Source: a bacterium
GTDB lineage: Bacteria > Patescibacteriota > Dojkabacteria > SC72
Assembly: GCA_021107795.1 (NCBI GenBank)
Contig: JAIOSB010000018.1
Coordinates: forward strand, 1 to 34,171
Reading direction: 5' to 3'
Length of the DNA stretch: 34,171 nt
The translations under genes were made by a program, and so were the position numbers. How positions within the stretch are numbered: position 1 is the first letter of the stretch; the number at the start of each line of letters is the position of its first letter. The notes beneath the pieces are model-generated. The model was not told where the DNA came from, did not search any database, and saw only the letters and a program-made list of their open reading frames with translations. Of the stretch, positions 22,478 to 29,192 are shown in pieces.

Positions 22478-23280
22478 GGAAGAATACTCTATGGAAAATA
22501 ATTGAGAAGGAACTTGTATACTGGATTCTTATAGTGATACTATCTGCCTTCTTTATGTATTTAGTAAATAATAGAGTCTCAAGACAACTACTGTTGATAA
22601 CAGGGCTGTTAAATGTTGTAATTTTGGAAACATGGTTTGTAAGAATATTCTTTCTTTTCTCTGGTAGGAAAATATCGCAGTATAGTGATGTTATACAGCG
22701 AATATCACTGAGGAAACGTTTTTTCGAATACTTTATTCTACCTGCCATTTTTCTATCAACTTTCATGCTATTCCTTTTCTTTAACAAAGGTGTGTTGATG
22801 GGATATTGGGTATTTATACTGTGTATGTTGGTTACATTTATTATGTTTGTGAATGTAAAGAGTTCGCTAAAACACATCTATAGAATCAATAGGGTTGTAA
22901 AGGGAGTGTTTGACTTCATCTGTATAATTACTTTCTATCTTTCTCTAAATATCCTTTTTAGAGTAGGGCTTGATATGGGATTGGCTATGTTGCTAACATC
23001 TGTGATAGCATTTTTGATGTTTCTTGCAGAATTACAATTACATAATCGTATAAATATGATTTCTATTTTAATATCACTTGCCTCATCACTGTTTGTTGCA
23101 TTTAGTATTGGTTGTTTCCTTTTTCAAAATATATTTGTAATTACCTCTGTTGGGGTTGTAGCTTTCTACCTTGTTGTCTCTCTATGGAATGTAAGGTTTT
23201 TAGGGAAGTATAAGCTTAAGGATTATCTTACTCCGTTTTTATACAGTATTATTTCACTAATTTTAATCTTCTCATTGTAA
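22474..23280 (+). CDS. Polytopic membrane protein of unknown function
   Basis: 268 residues with about eight or nine hydrophobic helices (near 15-32, 38-62, 85-103, 106-125, 145-163, 165-188, 195-217, 219-240, 250-268) and short basic loops such as NRVSRQ and SLRKRFFEY. I do not recognise the family and see no catalytic motif. The ATG overlaps the CAP gene stop (ATGA) and its own stop TAA shares a base with the next ATG, so the three genes are almost certainly cotranscribed and translationally coupled. A role tied to the CAP protein at the cell surface is only a guess from position. Confidence 0.7.
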   Translation: MRKNTLWKIIEKELVYWILIVILSAFFMYLVNNRVSRQLLLITGLLNVVILETWFVRIFFLFSGRKISQYSDVIQRISLRKRFFEYFILPAIFLSTFMLFLFFNKGVLMGYWVFILCMLVTFIMFVNVKSSLKHIYRINRVVKGVFDFICIITFYLSLNILFRVGLDMGLAMLLTSVIAFLMFLAELQLHNRINMISILISLASSLFVAFSIGCFLFQNIFVITSVGVVAFYLVVSLWNVRFLGKYKLKDYLTPFLYSIISLILIFSL

Positions 23281-23987
23281 TGAAACAAAACGTACTAGTG
23301 CTCAAGGTTGGAGGATCGATAATATATGACCAGTTACTTAATATTAATTTTGATCTTTTTAAAAGGTTGAAGGTATGGTATTACCAGAATAAGGATAAGT
23401 ATGACAGGATAGTACTTGTAACTGGTGGAGGTGCTCTATCCAGAAGTATGGAGGAGAAGATATCTGAGAATATTGGAGGAGTGGATCATTTACATGATAT
23501 TGCTATGTCTCTTACTCAAACTAATGCAACTATATTAGCATCATTCTTAGAAGATGATGAAATATTTGTACCGAAAACATTGGGTGATGCTTACGAATTT
23601 CTAAAAGATGGTAGTACAAAGCATATGGTGTCAGGGGGGTTAAAGATAGGTTGGAGTACAGATATGGATACTGCTGTATTCGCAGATATATTAGAGGCGG
23701 ACAAGGTGTATAAGATTTCTAATATTGAGTATGTTTACGATAAAGATCCAAAAGAATTTTTTGAGGCTAAACCTATTACAGATATGACATGGGAGGATTT
23801 CTTCAAGCAGTTTGAAATTACAATGGGTGAACAACATATTCCTAATGTCCAATCTCCTTTGGATGTGGGATGTGTACAGTTTTGTGCAAGGAAAGGACTT
23901 TCTTTTATGATAACGGGTGGTAGAACATTGGATGAGATAGAAGAAATTGATAAGTTACTACAAACGGGTACGTTTATACATCCTTAG
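23280..23987 (+). CDS. Amino-acid-kinase-family protein, UMP-kinase-like
   Basis: 235 residues. N-terminal VLKVGGS (K9-G-G-S) is the phosphate-binding start of the amino acid kinase fold; VTGGGALSR (47-55) follows, then GWSTDMDTAVFADILEADKVYKISN and the YDKDPK motif (153-158) that occurs in uridylate kinases and aspartokinases. The length and the STD-x-D plus V-Y-D-K-D-P-K arrangement are closest, by eye, to archaeal-type UMP kinase, which makes UDP from UMP; isopentenyl-phosphate kinase or another family member is possible. It is the last gene of the CAP unit, overlapping the previous stop by one base and meeting greA tail to tail with a shared TTAG. Confidence 0.65.
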   Translation: MKQNVLVLKVGGSIIYDQLLNINFDLFKRLKVWYYQNKDKYDRIVLVTGGGALSRSMEEKISENIGGVDHLHDIAMSLTQTNATILASFLEDDEIFVPKTLGDAYEFLKDGSTKHMVSGGLKIGWSTDMDTAVFADILEADKVYKISNIEYVYDKDPKEFFEAKPITDMTWEDFFKQFEITMGEQHIPNVQSPLDVGCVQFCARKGLSFMITGGRTLDEIEEIDKLLQTGTFIHP

Positions 23988-24457
23988 TTGATAGCTTTAA
24001 TCTGACAAATTTTCTCACCTCCTGGTGTTTGGAGAGTAATCTTTTCGCCTACCTTTCTTTTCATTAAAGCTTCACCAATAGGGGATTTGTATGATATTTT
24101 ATTCTCTAAGGGATTAGTATTATCTTCTCCTACAATGGTGAAGATTTTCTCTCCTGAGCCATTGTCATCAATGGTTACCTTGCTTCCAATATCTACCTTT
24201 GTTTTACTTCGTCTTTTTACTACCTTCGAGTTCTTAAGGAGAGTTTTTAGTCTAGTTATCTCTTCTTCGTTCTGTTCGCTTTGTTCAACTGCCATAGTGA
24301 ATCCATCATTTTCGCTAAGATCTCCCTGACTTCTCATCTCGTTGAGAGTGTCAGTAAGAGAGTCTCTTAGTTTAGTTTCTCTATACCCTATTTCTTTTTC
24401 AATTTTCTTGTATCCTTCTGCAGTTAATAAATTAACTGTAGTGTTTGTGTTTTTCAC
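23984..24457 (-). CDS. greA: Transcription elongation factor GreA
   Basis: 157 residues from a GTG start at 24457. N-terminal coiled coil with the catalytic tip GDLSEND: D46 and E49 correspond to the acidic pair that coordinates Mg2+ in the RNA polymerase secondary channel to cleave backtracked RNA. C-terminal FKBP-like domain (about 85-157) with YKSPIGEALMKRKVGEKITLQTPGG. No ATG start exists near the N-terminus. A leader of about 79 bases with a hairpin precedes the start. It converges on the kinase gene: its TAA and that gene's TAG share the same four bases. Confidence 0.94.
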   Translation of the reverse strand: MKNTNTTVNLLTAEGYKKIEKEIGYRETKLRDSLTDTLNEMRSQGDLSENDGFTMAVEQSEQNEEEITRLKTLLKNSKVVKRRSKTKVDIGSKVTIDDNGSGEKIFTIVGEDNTNPLENKISYKSPIGEALMKRKVGEKITLQTPGGEKICQIKAIN

Positions 24458-24464
24458 AATACTG

Positions 24465-24493
24465 CTGTGATAAGAATTTAAATATTCTCACAG
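24465..24493 (-). promoter_or_regulatory. Inverted repeat in the greA leader
   Basis: An imperfect palindrome, CTGTGA...AGAAT / ATTCT...CACAG: ten base pairs with a three-base bulge and a six-base loop. It ends seven bases before the GTG start, so in RNA it could mask initiation; in DNA it could be an operator. Confidence 0.4.
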
Positions 24494-24542
24494 AAAATTC
24501 AACTTCATAGTATGTTAGTGGGGAGTAAAAGTCGAGAACTAG

Positions 24543-24571
24543 ATTATACTAAATCTCGGTATTCTAGGCAA
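24543..24571 (-). promoter_or_regulatory. Promoter of greA
   Basis: Minus strand TTGCCT (24571-24566), 17-base spacer, TATAAT (24548-24543). Transcription would begin near 24536, about 79 bases before the GTG. It stands back to back with the tRNA promoter, with the -35 boxes three bases apart. Confidence 0.65.
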
Positions 24572-24574
24572 TAG

Positions 24575-24603
24575 TTGGAGATATATCACAATTATGATAA
24601 AAT
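24575..24603 (+). promoter_or_regulatory. Promoter of tRNA-Glu and trmD
   Basis: TTGGAG at 24575-24580, 17-base spacer, TAAAAT at 24598-24603 with TGA before it (extended -10). Start near 24610, a few bases before the mature tRNA 5' end. No terminator separates the tRNA from trmD. Confidence 0.6.
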
Positions 24604-24614
24604 TGTGTTGTTAA

Positions 24615-24689
24615 GCCGCTATCGTCTAACGGTTAGGACACAGGATTCTCAATTCTGTAATCGGGGTTCAATTCCCCGTAGCGGTACCA
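24615..24689 (+). tRNA. tRNA-Glu, anticodon CTC
   Basis: 75 bases including an encoded CCA. Acceptor stem GCCGCTA pairs with TAGCGGT (first pair G-T); the anticodon arm is CAGGA-TTCTCAA-TTCTG with CTC at the anticodon position; the T arm is CGGGG-TTCAATT-CCCCG. The CTC anticodon reads GAG only, so another tRNA-Glu (TTC) must serve GAA. It lies 20 bases before trmD, which methylates G37 of other tRNAs. Confidence 0.93.
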
Positions 24690-24709
24690 AATAGTTTAGT
24701 AAATATTTT

Positions 24710-25354
24710 ATGATATTCGATATAATTACAATATTTCCTCACATAATTGAGGAATATATTACTCAAGGTATAGTGAGAATAGCTCAAGAAAAAGGGGCTG
24801 TTGAAATTAATATCCATGACCTTAGGAAATGGACAGATGATGCACATAAGAGTGTAGATGATACTCCATATGGAGGAGGTCCAGGTATGGTAATGAAGAT
24901 AGAGCCAATATACAAAGCATTGGAGGAGTTAAAGACTCCAAACAGTATTGTATGTATTACTACTCCCAAAGGAGAACAATTAAAACAATCTAAAGTTAAA
25001 GAATTCTCTCAAGTTAAAGATGCTCATTACATCATTATCTGTGGAAGATATGAAGGTGTAGATCAGAGAGTACATGAAAATCTTGTAGACTTCGAATTCT
25101 CAATTGGAGAATATATTCTCTCTGGAGGTGAACTAGCAGCATTGGTTTTGGTTGACGGCATTACACGACTTCTTCCAGGTGTATTGGGTAATGAGAAATC
25201 TTTAGAAAGTGAATCGTTTGATAATAATGAGGAACTAGACTATCCTCAATACACAAAGCCTGAAGTGTTTAACAAGTGGAAAGTCCCTGAAGTATTACTC
25301 TCTGGTCATCATGAAAACATTGATGAATGGAGAAGAAAAAAGAAGGTGAACTGA
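24710..25354 (+). CDS. trmD: tRNA (guanine-N1-)-methyltransferase
   Basis: 214 residues, shorter than the usual 240-250. It makes m1G37 and prevents frameshifting. SPOUT-fold motifs: DDTPYGGGPGMVMK (GGGPGM 55-60), GRYEGVDQR (112-120), EYILSGGELAALVLVD, and RLLPGVLG with the essential arginine (R153). The residue aligning with the catalytic aspartate of the EDSF motif is glutamate (E168 in ESESF), a conservative change. After the IDEWRRKKKVN segment the protein ends, lacking the last 30 or so residues of the C-terminal domain. It probably shares the tRNA-Glu promoter. Confidence 0.94.
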   Translation: MIFDIITIFPHIIEEYITQGIVRIAQEKGAVEINIHDLRKWTDDAHKSVDDTPYGGGPGMVMKIEPIYKALEELKTPNSIVCITTPKGEQLKQSKVKEFSQVKDAHYIIICGRYEGVDQRVHENLVDFEFSIGEYILSGGELAALVLVDGITRLLPGVLGNEKSLESESFDNNEELDYPQYTKPEVFNKWKVPEVLLSGHHENIDEWRRKKKVN

Positions 25355-25371
25355 ACACTATTTATTATCTC

Positions 25372-25400
25372 TTGTCTGCTATAGCTGATTGTTGTAGCAT
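25372..25400 (+). promoter_or_regulatory. Possible promoter of the second Gre-like gene
   Basis: TTGTCT at 25372-25377, 17-base spacer, TAGCAT at 25395-25400. The ATG is at 25406, so this would also give a leaderless message. The -10 is a 4/6 match. Confidence 0.35.
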
Positions 25401-25405
25401 ATACT

Positions 25406-25870
25406 ATGACACTAAATGGAATCTTCCTTTCACGAGAGAAGAAAAAAGAATTAGAGAAAGAACTTAAGAAGTTAGAAACTCTTGGTAGAGATGAAATGGC
25501 TGAGAAATTGGCAAGAGCAAGAGAGCAAGTTTCAGGAGATGATGAAGAGGAACTGATTGCAACTATTGAAGAGAAACATAAGCTAGAGGATAGAATCTCT
25601 GAAGTCAGAAATCTCCTCTTTAAAGCTAAGATTACCAAAAAAGAGTGTCGTACTTTAGCAGATATTGGGTCTGAGTTAGTCCTTGAACATAATAAGGAGG
25701 TTGTTGTTTACAAATTAGTGTCTTCTGTGGAGGTTAATCCAGATAGACAAATGATTTCTGTAAAATCCAAAATTGGGAAAAGGTTGCAAGGCTTAAGGGT
25801 GGGCAAGAAAGTGAAAATCCCCAATTCTAAAGGTAAGGAAGTAGAGTACAGAGTCTTATACGTTTGTTAG
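25406..25870 (+). CDS. GreA/GreB-family factor, divergent paralogue
   Basis: 154 residues with the Gre architecture: an N-terminal antiparallel coiled coil (about 8-75) and a C-terminal FKBP-like domain with SVKSKIGKRLQGLRVGKKVKIPNSKG. The tip of the coiled coil lacks GDLSEN; instead it reads SGDDEEEL (43-50), still strongly acidic. It may therefore bind the RNA polymerase secondary channel with altered cleavage activity, like Gfh-type factors, or be a functional Gre with a different tip. It shares a TTAG with glyS at its 3' end. Confidence 0.75.
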   Translation: MTLNGIFLSREKKKELEKELKKLETLGRDEMAEKLARAREQVSGDDEEELIATIEEKHKLEDRISEVRNLLFKAKITKKECRTLADIGSELVLEHNKEVVVYKLVSSVEVNPDRQMISVKSKIGKRLQGLRVGKKVKIPNSKGKEVEYRVLYVC

Positions 25871-27153
25871 TTTAAGATTTCTTTCAAATCCTCTATTTTA
25901 ACTCTCCTCTGTTTCATACTATCCCTATCTCTTACGGTTACACTCCCATTCTCTAGAGTTTCGTAATCAACGGTAATGCAGTATGGTGTACCAATCTCAT
26001 CTTGGTATCTATACCTCTTACCAATATTTCCTCTGCTATCCCAAACAACCTTAATATCCTCTGAAAGCATATTAAATACCTCTCTAGCCTTCCCTACAAT
26101 CTCCTCCTTGTTCCCTACTAGTGGAAATACTGCTGCCTTGTAAGCTGCGATATCCTTATGTATTTTAAGAACGGTTCTTGTCTTACCATCTCCCAAATCT
26201 TCTTCTTCGTATGCATCAAATAGAAGCATTAAAAATGTCCTATCTACACCACCAGAAGTTTCTACAATCCAAGGAATATATCTCTCCTTACTCTTAGGAT
26301 CCATATAGGAAAGATCCTTTCCTGAGAAAGTACTGTGCTGTGTAAGATCGTAGTCTCCTCTCCAATGAACTCCCTCATTCTCTGCCCAACCCCAAGGAGC
26401 TTTGTACTCAATATCATAAGCATCTTTGGCATAGAAGGCCAGTTTGTCTTTAGGATGTTGTTCAAGTCTTAAGTTCTCATGCTTCCTGTACAAACCTTTG
26501 TAGAAATCCATTCTCTCATCCATCCAATATTTAAACCACTTCTCCATTTCATCTGGATGTACGAAGAATTGCATGTCCCATTGCTCAAACTCTCTTGATC
26601 TGAAAGTTAGCCTACCTGGAGTAACCTCATTCCTAAAAGCCTTTCCAATCTGTGCAATACCAAAAGGAATCTGTTGCCTTGTACTATCTACTACATTCTT
26701 AAAATCTAAATATATTGTTTGACAAGCTTCACCTCTTAAATATGCTTTTTGCTTCTCTCCCTCAATCACACCAACTTCTGTTTGAAAAAGAAGATTATAT
26801 GACCTAGCTTCTGTAAATTCAGAATTACCACAATTAGGACAATTCTTTTTAAGTTCATCAACATTGATTCTCTTGTGACACGTCTTACACTCCACAACCT
26901 TATCCCCAAAATTCTCAACATGACCACTAGCCTCCCAAACCTTAGGATGTGTAATTATCGTTCCATCTATTCCAACTACATTCTCCCTCCTATCTACCAT
27001 ATTCTTCCACCAATATTTTTTGAGATTGTTCTTCATCTCAACTCCTACTGGACCATAGTCGTAGAAACCGGCTATACCACCATATATTTCAGAGTTAGGA
27101 AATATTATACCTCTCCTTTTTGCAAGTGCAGTTACCTTTTGTAGTAAATCCAT
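25867..27153 (-). CDS. glyS: Glycyl-tRNA synthetase, alpha-2 dimer type
   Basis: 428 residues from ATG 27153. Longer in-frame starts (27210, 27183) lie inside the promoter, so they are rejected. Class II enzyme charging tRNA-Gly. Motif 1 region YGGIAGFYDYGPVGVEMKNNL, a zinc-type insert CKTCHKR / CPNCGN, motif 2 IAQIGKAFRNEVTPGRLTFRSREFEQWDMQFF and motif 3 VETSGGVDRTFLMLL, followed by the anticodon-binding domain (KAAVFPL onward). This single-chain type is found in archaea, eukaryotes and some bacteria, as opposed to the alpha2-beta2 GlyQS. Divergent from lysS. Confidence 0.95.
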   Translation of the reverse strand: MDLLQKVTALAKRRGIIFPNSEIYGGIAGFYDYGPVGVEMKNNLKKYWWKNMVDRRENVVGIDGTIITHPKVWEASGHVENFGDKVVECKTCHKRINVDELKKNCPNCGNSEFTEARSYNLLFQTEVGVIEGEKQKAYLRGEACQTIYLDFKNVVDSTRQQIPFGIAQIGKAFRNEVTPGRLTFRSREFEQWDMQFFVHPDEMEKWFKYWMDERMDFYKGLYRKHENLRLEQHPKDKLAFYAKDAYDIEYKAPWGWAENEGVHWRGDYDLTQHSTFSGKDLSYMDPKSKERYIPWIVETSGGVDRTFLMLLFDAYEEEDLGDGKTRTVLKIHKDIAAYKAAVFPLVGNKEEIVGKAREVFNMLSEDIKVVWDSRGNIGKRYRYQDEIGTPYCITVDYETLENGSVTVRDRDSMKQRRVKIEDLKEILN

Positions 27154-27181
27154 TTTGAATAGAATATAAGTTATTACTCCC

Positions 27182-27210
27182 ATTATATTGTACTTAAAGC
27201 ATTTACTCAA
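27182..27210 (-). promoter_or_regulatory. Promoter of glyS
   Basis: Minus strand TTGAGT (27210-27205), 17-base spacer, TATAAT (27187-27182). Start near 27175, about 22 bases upstream of the chosen ATG. It overlaps the lysS promoter region. Confidence 0.7.
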
Positions 27211-27217
27211 ATTGATA

Positions 27218-27226
27218 TGGTATAAT
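27218..27226 (+). promoter_or_regulatory. Extended -10 promoter of lysS
   Basis: TGGTATAAT with TATAAT at 27221-27226; no good -35, the same style as rnpB and tgt. Start near 27233, leaving a leader of about 27 AT-rich bases before ATG 27260. Confidence 0.6.
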
Positions 27227-27259
27227 TCGAAATAGTAAATTAATTCTTACGAAGATAAT

Positions 27260-28810
27260 ATGCAAGAGCCTAAGAGAAGTGACTTAGTTGGACAAAGAAA
27301 AGTAAGATTAGAGAAGTTAGACCAACTTAAGAAGTTAGGAGTTAATCCATACCCAGCAAAATCTTTTAGAAAAGAGAAGATAGGGAATATCTTAGAGAAA
27401 TATGAAGAGTTTGAGGAGAAAGAGACGGTACTTGCAGGTAGGATTGTAGCTTGGAGAGAACATGGTAAGTTGCTGTTTGGGAATATCAAGGATGAGAGTG
27501 GAACAATACAGGTGATGATAAGGGAGGCCTCATTGGAAGAAGATTTGGAAAAGGGATATTTAGGATGGGATAAGTTAAATCTTTTAGACTTAGCTGACTT
27601 TATAGAGCTTTACGGTACCATTGGTAAAACACGAACTGGAGAAATTACCATAATGGTTAAACATATTAGACTTCTTACTAAAGCACTTAGACCTATTCCT
27701 AGGAAATTAAAGAATAAGGATCAAATATTTAGAAGAAGATATTTGGATTTGGTGATAAACGAGAAGAATTTCGAGATGTTTAAAAGAAAAGCAAAGTTTT
27801 GGGAGGTACAGAGACAATTTCTTAAAGATCAAGGATTTATGGAAGTTGAAGTACCAGTTCTTGAAACGGTAACTGGTGGTGCAGATGCCAAACCTTTTGT
27901 AACTCATCACAATGCTCTTGATCAAGATTTCTTTCTTAGAATATCTACAGAGCTTTACCAGAAGAGATTAATAGGTGCAGGATATGAGAAGGTATATGTT
28001 TTTGGTCCGAACTTTAGAAATGAAGGGATAAGTGATGAACATCTTCAGGAATATTACGATATTGAATGGTATTGGGCATATGCTGATTTCAGGGATAATA
28101 TGAAATTAGTGCGTGATCTTTTCTTACATATTGTTAAGGAGGTATATGGTAAGACGAAGTTTACTACAAGAGGATATACTTTTGATTTAGTTGATGAATG
28201 GGAGGAGATTGATTACACATCAGTAATTAAAGAAAAATTTGATATAGATATATTCAATGATGATACAGAGAAGATTAGGAAGGTGGTAGAGGATAACCAT
28301 ATTGATATTGAGCCAGATGCTAATAGGACTAGGTTGATAGATAATCTTTGGAAGATAATTAGGACTAAGATAGCTGGTCCTGCATTCTTGATAAATCAAC
28401 CCACATTTATATCACCTCTAGCTAAGAGCCATTCGGACAATTCGGACCTTACAGAGAGATTCCAAGTTATTATAGCAGGTAGCGAGTTGGGTAATGGATA
28501 CTCTGAGATTAATAATCCTCAAGATCAGTTAGACAGATTCCTTGAACAACAGAGTATGAGAGATGAGGGAGATGATGAAGCTCATATGCTTGATATAGAT
28601 TTTGTAGAGATGCTTGAGTATGGTATGCCTCCTACAAGTGGATATGGTCAGAGTGAGAGAATATTCTGGTTCTTAGAAGATGTTACAGCTAAAGAGGGAA
28701 CTCTTTTCCCACAGATGAGGATAGAGGTAGATAATACAACAAGGAAGGTTTACAAAGGTAAAGTAGATTTCCCAGAGGTTAAACAGGAAGAAGAGGAATC
28801 TAAGGTATAA
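27260..28810 (+). CDS. lysS: Lysyl-tRNA synthetase, class II
   Basis: 516 residues, normal size. N-terminal OB-fold (about 55-150; AGRIVAWREHGKLLFGNIKDESG) binds the anticodon. Catalytic core: RRRYLDLVIN, LETVTGGADAKPFVTHHNALD, motif 2 FGPNFRNEGISDEHLQEYYDIE and motif 3 GYGQSERIFWFLED. Two motifs depart from the usual HNPEFT (here HLQEYY) and GIDR (here QSER), so it is a diverged member, but SPLAKSHSDN and GSELGNGYSEINNPQDQ support LysRS. It is followed six bases later by a small unknown gene. Confidence 0.92.
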   Translation: MQEPKRSDLVGQRKVRLEKLDQLKKLGVNPYPAKSFRKEKIGNILEKYEEFEEKETVLAGRIVAWREHGKLLFGNIKDESGTIQVMIREASLEEDLEKGYLGWDKLNLLDLADFIELYGTIGKTRTGEITIMVKHIRLLTKALRPIPRKLKNKDQIFRRRYLDLVINEKNFEMFKRKAKFWEVQRQFLKDQGFMEVEVPVLETVTGGADAKPFVTHHNALDQDFFLRISTELYQKRLIGAGYEKVYVFGPNFRNEGISDEHLQEYYDIEWYWAYADFRDNMKLVRDLFLHIVKEVYGKTKFTTRGYTFDLVDEWEEIDYTSVIKEKFDIDIFNDDTEKIRKVVEDNHIDIEPDANRTRLIDNLWKIIRTKIAGPAFLINQPTFISPLAKSHSDNSDLTERFQVIIAGSELGNGYSEINNPQDQLDRFLEQQSMRDEGDDEAHMLDIDFVEMLEYGMPPTSGYGQSERIFWFLEDVTAKEGTLFPQMRIEVDNTTRKVYKGKVDFPEVKQEEEESKV

Positions 28811-28816
28811 TCAAAT

Positions 28817-29188
28817 ATGGAATCAATAGGGGATATCATTAAAAATTTGCAAAAGAAGGCTAGTGATGCTCATAGAAAAGAAACTCAAGAAAAAGATCAA
28901 GAAGAATTGTTTGATACATCTACCCTAACTAATGCTAAATATATCAGTGGAAAGAAGAAAGGATATGTTACTAAAGAATATCAAGCCTACGGTGCTTGGT
29001 TGGCAGGAAAGCTGGATGATAAGAAAAGGATCTCTATGTATATCAAATGGGCAAAGGATAAACCAAGGAGTGTTTTAGAAAGTGCATACAGATTTACATC
29101 TGACTATCCATACGCAAAGGATAAAAGTAGAATCTTTATGTGGAAAGTGAAAGATTTAGAAGGAGGACATAAAGAAAAAGAAAAGTAA
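28817..29188 (+). CDS. Hypothetical protein, 123 residues
   Basis: I do not recognise a family. The product is charged and soluble-looking: an N-terminal helix with many Lys and Glu (KNLQKKASDAHRKETQEKD), a central GKKKGYVTKEYQAYGAWLAGKLDD segment, KWAKDKPRSVLESAYRFTSDY and a lysine-rich end. No membrane segment, cysteine or catalytic motif is seen. It starts six bases after lysS, so it is very probably cotranscribed with it, and it meets the DHH gene tail to tail four bases further on. Codon use looks like that of its neighbours. Confidence 0.7.
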   Translation: MESIGDIIKNLQKKASDAHRKETQEKDQEELFDTSTLTNAKYISGKKKGYVTKEYQAYGAWLAGKLDDKKRISMYIKWAKDKPRSVLESAYRFTSDYPYAKDKSRIFMWKVKDLEGGHKEKEK

Positions 29189-29192
29189 CAGA

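Noticed and set aside
27154-27210. Longer glyS N-terminus.
   Set aside because: The extra codons coincide with the TTGAGT-17-TATAAT promoter, so they would not be transcribed.
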